From positions 124,001 through 188,000 of the forward strand of contig JAEULA010000034.1 in NCBI GenBank assembly GCA_016793165.1: a stretch of 64,000 nt of DNA. Direction: 5' to 3'. Positions 43,282-51,764 of the stretch are shown one piece after another. The DNA comes from Alphaproteobacteria bacterium (GTDB taxonomy: Bacteria > Pseudomonadota > Alphaproteobacteria > CACIAM-22H2). Position 1 is the first letter of the stretch. Every line of letters begins with the position of its first letter. Position numbers and translations under genes: made by a program. The notes beneath the pieces were generated by a model, which was given only the letters and a program-made list of their open reading frames with translations, made no database searches and was not told where the DNA came from.

Positions 43282-44739
43282 ATGACACGCCCGACCAACC
43301 TGCTGTTCATCTTCTCCGACGAGCACACCCGCGACATCACGGGCTGCTACGGTCACAAGACGATCAAGACCCCCAACATCGACAGGCTGGCGGCGCGCGG
43401 CACGCGCTTCACCAGCGCCTACACGAGCTGCCCGATCTGCGTGCCGGCGCGCACCGCGCTCCACACCGGCACGCATGTCCACCAGAACGGCTCCTGGGAC
43501 AACGCGCACGGCTACGACGGAAAGATCCCGGGCTGGGCGCACCGGCTGCGCGACCAGGGCCATCGCGGCATGTCGATCGGCAAGCTGCACTTCCGCTCGG
43601 TCAAGGACGACCACGGCTTCGATCCCGAGGTGATCCCGCTGCACATCGTCGACGAGCTCGGCGACCTGCTCGGCTGCATCCGCCGCCCGATCCCCGCCGA
43701 GCGCGGCAACATCCGCGGCCTCGCGCGCGACCTCGGCCCCGGCCCGTCGACCTATGCCGACTACGACAACAACATCACCGAGGCCGCCTGCGAGTGGCTG
43801 ACGACGCGGGCCAAGGCCGACAAGAAGCCGTGGACGATGTTCATCTCGCTGGTGAAGCCGCACTTCCCGCTGATCTGCCCGCCGGAATGGTTCAAGCTCT
43901 ACGACCCGGCGAAGATGGAGATGCCGCGGCTCTATGCCGCCGAGGACCGGCCGATGCATCCCGTCATCCAGGGCATCCGCCGCTGCATGAACTACGACGA
44001 CTTCTTCTTCTCGCAAGACCAGGTGAAGCTCGCGCTCGCCAACTACTTCGGCATGGTCAGCTTCCTCGACCACAACATCGGGCGGATCCTCGCGGCCCTC
44101 GAGGCGTCCGGCCTCGCGGGCGACACGCGCGTGATCTACACCTCGGACCACGGCGACAATCTCGGCACGCGCGGCATGTGGGGCAAGTCGGTGCACTACG
44201 AGGAGGCCTGCGCGATCCCGCTGATCATGGCCGGCCCCGAGATCCCCGCCGGTGCGGTGAACCGCACGCCGGTGACGCTTGTCGACATGTTCCCGACGAT
44301 CCTGGAGTGCAACGGCGTGGCGCCGACGGCCGAGGACAAGCACCTCCCCGGCACCTCGCTGTTCGAGCTCATCAAGCACGAGGACCCGGAGCGCGTCGCG
44401 CTGTCGGAGTACCATGCCGCCGCGTCGATCACGGCGATGTACATGGTCCGCAAGGGTCGCTGGAAGTACGTGCACCACGTCGGCTACGCGCCGCAGCTCT
44501 TCGATCTGCAGGACGATCCCGGCGAGACGGTCGATCTCGGCGAGAGTCCGGCGCATGCGCCCGTGCGCGACGCGCTCGAGCGCGAGCTGCGCAAGATCCT
44601 CGATCCGGAGGCGGTCTGCGCGAAGGCGCTCGCCGACCAGGCCGCGAAGGTCGCCGCCAACGGCGGCGAGCGCGCGGTGCGCAAGCGCGGCGACTTCGGC
44701 TACTCGCCGGTGCCGGGCCAGAAGGCGTCGTTCGGCTGA
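43282..44739 (+). CDS. Sulfatase family hydrolase (formylglycine type)
   Basis: Alkaline-phosphatase-fold sulfatase of 485 residues. The modified cysteine is C53 in CPICVPARTALHTG (C-x-P-x-R). Metal ligands include the early aspartate in FIFSDEH and DHGDN in YTSDHGDNLG. There is no signal peptide, so it is cytoplasmic, like choline sulfatase and phosphonate monoester hydrolases. It starts at ATG 43282, 5 bases after the Rieske gene. Release of sulfate from an imported sulfoester such as a choline sulfate-like molecule would fit the surrounding amine genes, as inference. Confidence 0.88.
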   Translation: MTRPTNLLFIFSDEHTRDITGCYGHKTIKTPNIDRLAARGTRFTSAYTSCPICVPARTALHTGTHVHQNGSWDNAHGYDGKIPGWAHRLRDQGHRGMSIGKLHFRSVKDDHGFDPEVIPLHIVDELGDLLGCIRRPIPAERGNIRGLARDLGPGPSTYADYDNNITEAACEWLTTRAKADKKPWTMFISLVKPHFPLICPPEWFKLYDPAKMEMPRLYAAEDRPMHPVIQGIRRCMNYDDFFFSQDQVKLALANYFGMVSFLDHNIGRILAALEASGLAGDTRVIYTSDHGDNLGTRGMWGKSVHYEEACAIPLIMAGPEIPAGAVNRTPVTLVDMFPTILECNGVAPTAEDKHLPGTSLFELIKHEDPERVALSEYHAAASITAMYMVRKGRWKYVHHVGYAPQLFDLQDDPGETVDLGESPAHAPVRDALERELRKILDPEAVCAKALADQAAKVAANGGERAVRKRGDFGYSPVPGQKASFG

Positions 44740-44746
44740 AGCACGA

Positions 44747-44783
44747 CGTCCCTCCCGTCGCGCCTTGCGCGACGGGAGGGACG
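44747..44783. terminator. 16-base perfect hairpin between convergent sulfatase and TauD genes
   Basis: Arms 44747-44762 (CGTCCCTCCCGTCGCG) and 44768-44783 (CGCGACGGGAGGGACG) are perfectly complementary around the 5-base loop CCTTG. It lies 8 bases after the sulfatase stop and 9 bases before the TauD stop. No T-run flanks it on either strand, so termination would rely on stem strength or Rho. Confidence 0.55.
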
Positions 44784-44791
44784 GTGCCGGA

Positions 44792-45661
44792 TCAGGCCGG
44801 CGCCACCGGGGCGGCCTCGCCCTTGATCACGGTCCGGCGCACGACGCGCGGCTCGAGCGCGACGTCGTATTCCGTCGCGCGATGCATCGTGGCCCGGTTG
44901 TCCCACATCACCAGGTCGCCCGGCTTCCAGACGTGCTCGTAGACGAAGCGCGGCTCGGTGCAGTGGTTCATGATGCGCTCGAAGAGCCCGCGGCTCTCGA
45001 GCGGCGGCAGCCCGACGAATTCCTGGCCATGGCTGCCGAGCAGCAGCGTAAGCCGGCCGGTCGGCGGATGCACGGCGACGAGCGGGTGCTCGATCGGCGG
45101 CACCTGGTCGATCTGCGCCTGCGTCATCTGGTAGCCGGCCTTGAGGCGCGAGATGTTGAGGTCGTGCACGACCCGCATGCCGCGATAGCGCTCCTTCTCG
45201 GCCTTCCCCAGCGCCTCGTAGGCGCCGATCATGTCCGCGAACATCGTGTGCCCACCCTGCGACGGCGCACGCTCGGCGTAGAGCGCCGTCGCCATCGCCG
45301 GGATCCGGCGCCAGGTCGCATCGGTGTGCCAGAACAGCGTGCCGCGATCGGGGTGCACCGCGTTCGGCTTGCCGTCCGGCCCGATATTCGAGAGCTCGAA
45401 GATCAGCGGGTGCTGCAGCTTGTGATACTCGTTGAGCACGTGCTCCTCGAGCTCGCCGAAGGCTCGGGTGAAGTCGACATGCGCATCGGGCGGCAGATCC
45501 TGGCCGCGCACGATGAGAAGGCGATGTCGCCCGAACGCCTCGCGCATCTCCCGCGCGACGCCGGGGTCGAGCGGCCGCGAGATGTCGACGCCCATCGCCT
45601 CGACGCCGAAGTCGCCGCGCAACGGGCGGAAGGCGAGTTTCTCGCGGAGCACGGTTGCCAT
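44792..45661 (-). CDS. TauD/TfdA family 2-oxoglutarate/Fe(II) dioxygenase
   Basis: Dioxygenase of 289 residues: FGVEAMGVDISRPL near the N-terminus, iron ligands H112, D114 (WHTDATW) and H260 (ATMHRAT), and 2-oxoglutarate arginine near R275. Relatives hydroxylate taurine, alkylsulfates, phenoxyacetates or betaine-like substrates, releasing succinate and CO2. GGGAGG lies 9 bases before ATG 45661. It is convergent with the sulfatase gene and divergent from a GST gene. Sulfur release (taurine or alkylsulfate) would pair logically with the sulfatase. Confidence 0.9.
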   Translation of the reverse strand: MATVLREKLAFRPLRGDFGVEAMGVDISRPLDPGVAREMREAFGRHRLLIVRGQDLPPDAHVDFTRAFGELEEHVLNEYHKLQHPLIFELSNIGPDGKPNAVHPDRGTLFWHTDATWRRIPAMATALYAERAPSQGGHTMFADMIGAYEALGKAEKERYRGMRVVHDLNISRLKAGYQMTQAQIDQVPPIEHPLVAVHPPTGRLTLLLGSHGQEFVGLPPLESRGLFERIMNHCTEPRFVYEHVWKPGDLVMWDNRATMHRATEYDVALEPRVVRRTVIKGEAAPVAPA

Positions 45662-45698
45662 CGTCTGATACCTCCCTCGGGGCGCCGCGCGGCATCGA

Positions 45699-45726
45699 TT
45701 GCACGCGGCGCGGGCGCGATTACGAT
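45699..45726 (+). promoter_or_regulatory. Candidate sigma-70-type promoter for the GST gene
   Basis: TTGCAC (45699-45704) and TACGAT (45721-45726) are 16 bases apart. Transcription would begin near 45733, two bases before ATG 45735, implying a leaderless mRNA. There is no Shine-Dalgarno sequence, which agrees. Confidence 0.5.
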
Positions 45727-45734
45727 CGCCGCCC

Positions 45735-46388
45735 ATGATCCTCTATTGGTCGCCGCTGTCCAGCTACAGCGCGAAGGTCCGCATCGCCTTCGCCCTCAAG
45801 CGTCTCATGCCTGAGTTGCGCCAGCCGCCTGACGGCAGCTACCGCAGTGCCGCATACCGCGCCATGGTGCCCCTCGGGACGGTGCCGGCCCTGGTCGACG
45901 GCGACCTGGTGCTCAGCGAATCGGACACGATCATCGAGTATCTCGACGACCGGTTCCCGAGCCCGAGCCTGTTGCCCGGCACCGCGCGCGAGCGCGCGCA
46001 GGCGCGCTACCTGTCGCGGCTGCACGATCTCCATCTCGAGCCGGCCGTGCGCGGCCTGTTCGGTCAGGTCACGCCGGCCACGCGCCAAGCCGCAACGATC
46101 GAGACCCAGGCGGCGTCGATCGCGAGCCGGCTCGCGACTCTCGAAACCGCGCTCCATCCCGACGGCCCCTACGCGGTCGGCGCGGCCCCGACCCTGGCGG
46201 ACTGCGCGTTCCCGGCGACGCTGACGATCCTCGGCGCCCTCGCGCCGGTTCTCGGCCTGCGCCCCGACCTCGGCGCGCGCACCCGGCGCTGGCGCGCGGC
46301 GCTCGCCCGCGATCCGCGGATCGAGTCCGTCATGGAGCCGTATCGCGACGAGGTGGCGCGCTGGCTGCAATCGAAGCTGGGCGGTTGA
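45735..46388 (+). CDS. Glutathione S-transferase family protein
   Basis: GST of 217 residues. The thioredoxin-like N-terminal domain has SPLSSYSAKVRIAF (catalytic serine/tyrosine region), GTVPALVDGD with the cis-proline, and SESDTIIEYLDDRFP contacting glutathione. The helical C-terminal domain includes GAAPTLADCAFPATLTIL. The ATG at 45735 is the only fitting start. It is divergent from the TauD-like gene across 73 bases. The substrate is not known. Confidence 0.9.
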   Translation: MILYWSPLSSYSAKVRIAFALKRLMPELRQPPDGSYRSAAYRAMVPLGTVPALVDGDLVLSESDTIIEYLDDRFPSPSLLPGTARERAQARYLSRLHDLHLEPAVRGLFGQVTPATRQAATIETQAASIASRLATLETALHPDGPYAVGAAPTLADCAFPATLTILGALAPVLGLRPDLGARTRRWRAALARDPRIESVMEPYRDEVARWLQSKLGG

Positions 46389-46525
46389 GCCGGGTCGACC
46401 CGGTCGGCCGCGCCCGCGCCGCGGACGCACGACCGGCCTGACCGGCGGCGCCCCGCGGCGCTGGCCCCGACCCGGGGCGCGGCCTATATCTGCGCCCCGA
46501 CCCTTGATCACCGAGGCGCAGGACG

Positions 46526-47869
46526 ATGGCATCGCCGGACGACACGCTCGACTTCCTCAACGACGTCATCGCGAAGGCCCGCAGGACCGGTGCCGACGCG
46601 GCCGATGCGATCTTCGTCGAGGGCGCATCGATCAGCCATGCCCGCCGGCTCGGCAAGCTCGAGAAGCTGCAGCGCGCCGAGGGACAGGATCTCGGCCTGC
46701 GCGTGCTGGTCGGTCGGCAGCAGGCGATCGTGTCGTCGTCGGATCGCAGCCCCAAGGCGGTCGACGAGCTGGTCACGCGCGTCGTCGCGATGGCGAAGGC
46801 CGCGCCCGCCGACCCCTTCGCGGGACTCGCCGATCCCGGCGATGTCGCCCACGTCCTGCCGGACCTGGACATCTTCGACCCTGTGGAGCCGGCGGCCGAG
46901 GTGCTCGTCGAGCGCGCGCGCGCGGCCGAGGAGGCCGCTCTCGCCGTCAAGGGCATCAACAACTCCGAGGGGGCGGAAGCGAGCTGGAGCTCGAGCCGCA
47001 TCGCGCTCGCCGCATCCAACGGCTTCGCCGCCAGCTACGCGCGCTCCGGGCATTCCGTCTCGGCGAGCGTGATTGCCGGCGAAGGGACCGCGATGGAGCG
47101 CGACTACGACTACAGCTCGGTCCTCCACGGCGCGGATCTCGACGACCCCGCCGCGATCGGCCGGCGCGCAGCCGAGCGCGCGCTCAAGCGCCTGAACCCG
47201 CGCAAGATCGAGACCTGCAGGCTGCCGGTCGTCCTCGATCCGAGGGTCTCCGCGGGGATCGTCCGTCATCTCGCCAGCGCCATCAACGGCAGCTCGATCG
47301 CGCGCGGCACGTCGTTCCTCAAGGACCGCATGGGCCAGGCGATCTTCCCGGCGGGAATCAACATCGTCGACGATCCGTTCCGCAAGCGCGGCCTCGGGTC
47401 CAAGCCCGTCGACGGGGAAGGCATCGCGCCGATGCGCCGGAACGTCGTGGACAAGGGCATCCTCACGACCTGGTTCCTCGATCTGCGCTCTGCCCGCCAG
47501 CTCAAGCTCAAGTCGACCGGTCACGCGGCGCGGGGCACCGCCTCGCCGCCGAGCCCGTCGCCGACCAATCTCTACATGGAACCCGGCAAGATCACCCGCG
47601 CCGCGATGCTGTCGGCGATCCCGCGCGGCCTCTACATCACGGAGTTCATCGGCATGGGGGTCAACGGCATCACCGGCGACTACAGCCGCGGCGCCTCCGG
47701 GTTCCTGATCGAGAACGGCGAGCTCGCCTATCCGGTCAGCGAGATCACCGTCGCGGGCAATCTCAAGGACATGTTCATGAACCTCGCGCCGGCCGACGAC
47801 CTCGTCTTCAAGTACGGCACCGATGCGCCGACGCTGCGCATCGACGGGCTCACGATCGCCGGGCGCTGA
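46526..47869 (+). CDS. pmbA: PmbA/TldD family metallopeptidase, PmbA type
   Basis: Protein of 447 residues of the TldD/PmbA family, which cleaves unfolded peptides and matures microcins and antitoxins as a TldD-PmbA heterodimer. PmbA lacks the HExxxH metal site of TldD, and no such motif is seen here. Family segments are VEGASISHARRLGKLEKL, DPRVSAGIVRHLASAINGSS, NLYMEPGK and ITEFIGMGVNGITGDYSRGASGF. tldD is not in the window. A TATATC box near 46490 may be the -10 element. The stop codon abuts that of the convergent gene. Confidence 0.92.
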   Translation: MASPDDTLDFLNDVIAKARRTGADAADAIFVEGASISHARRLGKLEKLQRAEGQDLGLRVLVGRQQAIVSSSDRSPKAVDELVTRVVAMAKAAPADPFAGLADPGDVAHVLPDLDIFDPVEPAAEVLVERARAAEEAALAVKGINNSEGAEASWSSSRIALAASNGFAASYARSGHSVSASVIAGEGTAMERDYDYSSVLHGADLDDPAAIGRRAAERALKRLNPRKIETCRLPVVLDPRVSAGIVRHLASAINGSSIARGTSFLKDRMGQAIFPAGINIVDDPFRKRGLGSKPVDGEGIAPMRRNVVDKGILTTWFLDLRSARQLKLKSTGHAARGTASPPSPSPTNLYMEPGKITRAAMLSAIPRGLYITEFIGMGVNGITGDYSRGASGFLIENGELAYPVSEITVAGNLKDMFMNLAPADDLVFKYGTDAPTLRIDGLTIAGR

Positions 47870-47877
47870 TCAGCGCC
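47862..47877. terminator. 16-base perfect palindrome containing both stop codons of convergent genes
   Basis: GGCGCTGATCAGCGCC is its own reverse complement. Its centre TGATCA supplies the TGA of pmbA (47867-47869) and, on the other strand, the TGA of the ClpP-fold gene (47870-47872), so the two coding regions touch with no base between them. Confidence 0.6.
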
Positions 47878-48580
47878 GCGCGCGCAGCCCCTCGACGACG
47901 CGCGGATCGAGCCGCGCGGGCTGGCGCGACGTCGCGATCCCCTCGCGATAGGCGTCGGTGTCCGGCACGCGCTGGCAGTCGGCGCGGCCGCGGGCGGGAT
48001 CGGTGGCCGCCTTGCACACGAGCACCGCGGCGCCGAAGCGCCGGCGCGCGCTCTCGGCCGGCAGGAAATAGACGAAGTCGCGCGGGTCGGCGAAGCGCGT
48101 CCACTGGCGCAGCAGGGAGTCGTCGACCCAGCGCTCGGTGCGTCGCATCACCCAGTCCCGGTTGATGCCGGTGACCTCCTGGGCCAGGGAGCCGTCGCGG
48201 AAATAGAGGCCGTGGAACGCGAGCAGCGCGCGCTCGTCGGCACCCTCGGCGAAGTAGCGCTCGGCGCCGCCGAGGAAGATCAGCGCGCAGGCCGAATAGC
48301 AGGCGCCCGCGACGATCGTGCGATAGCGTTTCTCGCGGATCAGGTCGCCGATCATGAATCCGTCGGCGGCCGCGCCGCCCGGCGAGTCCAGCAGCACGAT
48401 GGCGTCGATCTTGAAACGATTGCGCTCGACGATGGACTTGAACCGGTCGAAGTCGCCGCGCTCGACGGGACCCGCGAGCACGAGCTGGTCGCCCGCCGCA
48501 TCGAAGCTCATCGCAGGGGCTGGCGCGGTCCGGGCGCCAAGGAGAAGGCCGAGCAGGATTGCCGGCAGGACGCGGCTCAT
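47870..48580 (-). CDS. Periplasmic ClpP/crotonase-fold protein (COG3904-like), possible serine protease
   Basis: Exported protein of 236 residues with signal peptide MSRVLPAILLGLLLGARTAP. The ClpP-fold landmarks are LLDSPGGAAADG (oxyanion glycines), GACYSACALIFLGG with candidate nucleophile S96 between C94 and C98, and AFHGLYF with H123. The C-SAC pattern is typical of a family of predicted periplasmic proteins without known function. GAGGTCGGCGTC precedes ATG 48580. It lies 86 bases downstream of recR on the same strand and may be read from the dnaX-ybaB-recR transcript. Confidence 0.82.
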   Translation of the reverse strand: MSRVLPAILLGLLLGARTAPAPAMSFDAAGDQLVLAGPVERGDFDRFKSIVERNRFKIDAIVLLDSPGGAAADGFMIGDLIREKRYRTIVAGACYSACALIFLGGAERYFAEGADERALLAFHGLYFRDGSLAQEVTGINRDWVMRRTERWVDDSLLRQWTRFADPRDFVYFLPAESARRRFGAAVLVCKAATDPARGRADCQRVPDTDAYREGIATSRQPARLDPRVVEGLRARR

Positions 48581-48666
48581 GACGCCGACCTCAGATCTGG
48601 GAGTGTCGTCGCCGAGCCTGGACCGGCGGTCGTTAACGCTTCGCGAGCGGTCCGGGCCGCGCAGGC

Positions 48667-49260
48667 TCACAAGCTGCGCCGGCTCTTGAGCGCCGCGACG
48701 AGCGTGCCGTCGTCGAGATAATCGAGCTCGCCGCCCACCGGCACGCCATGGGCGAGGCGCGTCACGCTGCAGCCGAGGCCGGAGAGCCGATCGGCGACGT
48801 AATGCGCGGTCGTCTGCCCCTCGACCGTGGCGTTCATCGCCAGGATCACCTCGCCCACGCCGCCTGCCTGCACGCGGCGCACGAGGCCGGCGACGCTGAG
48901 ATCGTCCGGGCCGACGCCGTCGAGCGCCGACAGCACGCCGCCCAGCACGTGATAGCGCCCCTTGGTGGCGCCGGCGCGCTCCAGCGCCCAAAGGTCGCCG
49001 ACGTCCTCGACGACGACGAGCGTCCGGGGGTCGCGGCGCTCGTCGCTGCAGATCGTGCAGGGGTCGATCGTATCGAGATTGCCGCAGGTCGCACAGGTGA
49101 CGACCTTGTCGGCGGCCTCGCGCAACGCCTCGCTGAGCGGCAGCAGCAGCTGCTCGCGCTTCTTCATCAGGTCGAGCACCGCGCGGCGCGCCGAGCGCGG
49201 GCCGAGGCCCGGCAGGCGGCCGAGGAGCTGGATCAGCCGCTCGAGTTCGGGACCGGTCAT
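48667..49260 (-). CDS. recR: Recombination mediator RecR
   Basis: RecR of 197 residues: N-terminal helix-hairpin-helix ([20 protein letters not shown]), four-cysteine zinc module ([13 protein letters not shown]), Toprim domain ([18 protein letters not shown]) and the C-terminal [20 protein letters not shown]. It helps load RecA at gaps with RecO/RecF. Third gene after dnaX and ybaB, the common bacterial order, with a 40-base gap. Confidence 0.97.
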   Translation of the reverse strand: MTGPELERLIQLLGRLPGLGPRSARRAVLDLMKKREQLLLPLSEALREAADKVVTCATCGNLDTIDPCTICSDERRDPRTLVVVEDVGDLWALERAGATKGRYHVLGGVLSALDGVGPDDLSVAGLVRRVQAGGVGEVILAMNATVEGQTTAHYVADRLSGLGCSVTRLAHGVPVGGELDYLDDGTLVAALKSRRSL

Positions 49261-49300
49261 GTCGATGCGTATCGCCGGATCGGCCGCGCGGGCGGGAGGC

Positions 49301-49624
49301 TCAGAACGGCAGCTTGAACCCGGGCGGCAGGCCGAGACCGCCCATCAGGCGCTGCGTCTCCTCCTGCATCGCCGCGTCCGCCTTGCCGCGCGCATCGCCA
49401 TAGGCCGCGACGATCAGGTCCTCCAGCATGCCGACATCGGCCGGGTCGACGACGCTCGGCTCGAGTTTCACGCGCTTCATCTCGCCCTTGCCGTTGACGG
49501 TGACCTTCACCATGCCGCCGCCGGCCTGCCCTTCGACCTCGACCTGGGCGAGCTTCTCCTGCATCTCGGCCATCTTCTGCTGCATGGCCGAGGCCTGCTT
49601 CATGAGGTTTCCGAGATTCTTCAT
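49301..49624 (-). CDS. ybaB: YbaB/EbfC family nucleoid-associated protein
   Basis: DNA-binding protein of 107 residues: coiled-coil start [20 protein letters not shown], core [20 protein letters not shown] and the C-terminal [16 protein letters not shown] 49624 overlaps the dnaX stop by four bases. Confidence 0.96.
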   Translation of the reverse strand: MKNLGNLMKQASAMQQKMAEMQEKLAQVEVEGQAGGGMVKVTVNGKGEMKRVKLEPSVVDPADVGMLEDLIVAAYGDARGKADAAMQEETQRLMGGLGLPPGFKLPF

Positions 49625-51402
49625 GGCTCGTCGCTCTCCGGATCGATGCTGTCGGGAATGAGATCGTAGTCGGGCGGCGCGTCCTCGCCGGCCTCGGCCG
49701 GCTCGCCGGCGGCCGCCGGCGGCTCGTCGGCGCCGCGCACGACCTCGAGGGTCGCGCCGGGAAACAGCTCCAGCGCGGCGCGCACCAGCGGATGCTCGGC
49801 CGCGCGCGCCTTGCGCGCCGCCACCATCGCGGCAGCCTGCTGCGCCAGGGTCGGCTCGCCGTCGGCCTTGTCGCTGAGCGTGACGACCCAACGGCGCCCG
49901 GTCCAGCGGCCGAGCAGATCCATGAGGCGCGAAGCGAAATCGCGCGGGCACCCCGGGGCACGGATCTCGATCAGCCCGGCCTCGAAGCGCACGCAATGCA
50001 CGGTGTTCCACAACAGCCCGTGCAGGATGCCCTCGCGCTTGGCCGCGAAGAGGTCGACGACATCGCGGAAGCTCCGCGGCTGGGCAAGCTCGGCCTGGGC
50101 GGCCGGCACCGCGACCGCGGCCACTGCCGGGACCGCCGCGGCGACCGGCGCCACCGCGTTGACGACGAGGCTCGCGCGCGCGCCCGTGTTTCCGCCGCCA
50201 CCGCCACCGCCACCGCGCGGCGTCGATTGGCCGCCGCCGCCGTCGCGCAGGGTCGCGACGAGGTCGGCGGGGCTCGGAAGGTCCGCCGCATAGGCGAGGC
50301 GGATCAGAACCATCTCCAGCGCGGCCAGCGGCTGCGGCGCGGTCTGCACCTCGGCGAGGCCCTTGAGCAGCATCGTCCAGGCACGCGCCAGGGCGGGAAT
50401 CGCGAGCTTGGCGGCGAGCGCCTTGCCGCGCTCGCGCTCCGCCTGGGGCAGCGCGGCCTCGTCGGCGAGCACGGGCGCCGCCTGCAGGCGCGTGAGGTGA
50501 TGCACGATCTCCAGCATGTCCTGCACGACGACCGACGGATCGGCGCCCACCCGGTACATCGCCTGCAGCTGGGCCAGCGCATCGGCGGGCCGGCCGCCCA
50601 TCGTCGCCTCGAACAGGTCGAAGACCTGCGTTCGGTCGGCCAGGCCGAGCAGCTCGCGCGTCGCATCCTCGGAGACGTCGCCATCGACATGGGCGAGCGC
50701 GCGATCGAGCAGCGAGAGCCCGTCGCGTGCCGAGCCGTCGGCCGCGCGCGCCAGCACCTGGGCCGCGCCCGGCGCGATCTTGCGACCTTCCTTCACGGCG
50801 ACGTCGGCCAGCAGCGTCGCCAGCGTCGCCTGGTCGAAGCGCCGCAGGTCGAAACGCTGGCACCGCGACAGGACCGTGATCGGGACCTTCCGGATCTCGG
50901 TCGTCGCGAAAATGAACTTCACGTGCTCCGGCGGCTCCTCGAGCGTCTTGAGCAGCGCATTGAACGCGCTGTTCGAGAGCATGTGGACCTCGTCCACGAT
51001 GTAGATCTTGAACCGCGCCGAGACGGGGCGATAGCGCACGCCGTCGATCAGCTCGCGGATGTTCGCGACGCCGGTGTTGGACGCCGCGTCCATCTCGATG
51101 ACGTCCATGTGGCGATCCTCGGCGATCGCAGTGCAATGCTCGCACACGCCGCAGGGGTCGGGCGTCGGGCCCCCCTTGCCGTTCGCGCCGACGCAGTTCA
51201 GCGCGCGGGCGATGATGCGCGCCGTCGTCGTCTTGCCCACGCCGCGCACGCCCGTGAGGACGAAGGCATGGGCGATGCGCCCGGTCTCGATGGCGTTGGC
51301 GAGGGTGCGGACCAGCGCCTCCTGGCCCAGCAGATCGCTGAGTCGCGTCGGCCGGTACTTGCGTGCCAGCACGCGATAGGCGGCGGGGGACGAGTCGCTC
51401 AT
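49621..51402 (-). CDS. dnaX: DNA polymerase III subunit gamma/tau
   Basis: Clamp-loader ATPase of 593 residues: YRVLARKYRPTRLSDLLGQE start, Walker A GVRGVGKTT (51-59), zinc module with CGVCEHC, Walker B-like IYIVDEVHML and arginine-finger region LSRCQRF. A glycine-rich linker with GGGGGGGG lies near residue 390, and a tau-like C-terminal domain follows. The full tau-like form is encoded; I see no A-run that would support E. coli-style frameshifting to gamma. The gene lies downstream of ffs. Confidence 0.96.
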   Translation of the reverse strand: MSDSSPAAYRVLARKYRPTRLSDLLGQEALVRTLANAIETGRIAHAFVLTGVRGVGKTTTARIIARALNCVGANGKGGPTPDPCGVCEHCTAIAEDRHMDVIEMDAASNTGVANIRELIDGVRYRPVSARFKIYIVDEVHMLSNSAFNALLKTLEEPPEHVKFIFATTEIRKVPITVLSRCQRFDLRRFDQATLATLLADVAVKEGRKIAPGAAQVLARAADGSARDGLSLLDRALAHVDGDVSEDATRELLGLADRTQVFDLFEATMGGRPADALAQLQAMYRVGADPSVVVQDMLEIVHHLTRLQAAPVLADEAALPQAERERGKALAAKLAIPALARAWTMLLKGLAEVQTAPQPLAALEMVLIRLAYAADLPSPADLVATLRDGGGGQSTPRGGGGGGGGNTGARASLVVNAVAPVAAAVPAVAAVAVPAAQAELAQPRSFRDVVDLFAAKREGILHGLLWNTVHCVRFEAGLIEIRAPGCPRDFASRLMDLLGRWTGRRWVVTLSDKADGEPTLAQQAAAMVAARKARAAEHPLVRAALELFPGATLEVVRGADEPPAAAGEPAEAGEDAPPDYDLIPDSIDPESDEP

Positions 51403-51482
51403 CGCATCAGCTTAGCTGGCCGGCTGGCAGGGAGGCGACGACCGTGGCGCCGCGCTGTGGACGACCGCGGGAGCCCGGGACG

Positions 51483-51554
51483 TCGCAAGCGACCGGAACG
51501 TCACCCGGGCCAGACACGTCACGAAGGCCCGACACGTCACGAGGGCCAGACACG
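51483..51554. repeat. 18-base tandem repeats between ffs and dnaX
   Basis: Read on the minus strand, three adjoining 18-base units (51537-51554, 51519-51536, 51501-51518) share CGTGTCNGGCC...GTGA with few differences. A fourth, degraded unit begins at 51500. They lie in the leader between the SRP RNA gene and dnaX. Confidence 0.7.
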
Positions 51555-51570
51555 CAGCGGCGCGGAAGGT

Positions 51571-51668
51571 GGGAGGTTGAAACGACGACCCGGACCGGAA
51601 CTCGTTACGGTTGCTTCCTCTCGGACCTGGCCGGATTGGCGAGGGATCCGTCCGCCGCCAACCTCCCG
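51571..51668 (-). ncRNA. ffs: Signal recognition particle 4.5S RNA
   Basis: About 98 bases. On the minus strand the conserved apical region reads CCAGGTCC GAGA GGAAGCAACC, the SRP RNA helix 8 with its internal loop and a GNRA tetraloop (GAGA, 51619-51622). The ends pair perfectly: GGGAGGTTG (5' side) with CAACCTCCC (51571-51579). Ends are set by that pairing and the promoter; the 3' end may run a few bases further left. The RNA binds Ffh and guides membrane protein targeting. Placement just upstream of dnaX is common in alphaproteobacteria. Confidence 0.92.
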
Positions 51669-51674
51669 CGCGGG

Positions 51675-51703
51675 TATATGGGCCAGCCCGCCCGCCGAAG
51701 CAA
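51675..51703 (-). promoter_or_regulatory. Sigma-70-type promoter of ffs
   Basis: Minus-strand TTGCTT (51698-51703) and CATATA (51675-51680) are separated by exactly 17 bases. The predicted start near 51668 coincides with the base-paired 5' end of the SRP RNA. Confidence 0.75.
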
Positions 51704-51764
51704 GCCAAGGATTCGGCCCCGATGGTTGCGCGAAACTGCCCCAGCCGGCACTCTCCGGACCGTC

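Larger units (their letters stand above)
51403..51764. other. 362-base region between dnaX and nudC
   Basis: No protein gene. It contains the SRP RNA gene with its promoter on the minus strand and the 18-base tandem repeats. The remaining bases before nudC (51704-51764) must carry the nudC start signals, but no convincing -35/-10 pair or Shine-Dalgarno sequence is visible there. Confidence 0.75.

Noticed and set aside
49621-51402. Programmed frameshift in dnaX to give a separate gamma subunit
   Set aside because: No A-AAA-AAG-type slippery run with a following stem was found in the linker region; a single full-length product is assumed.
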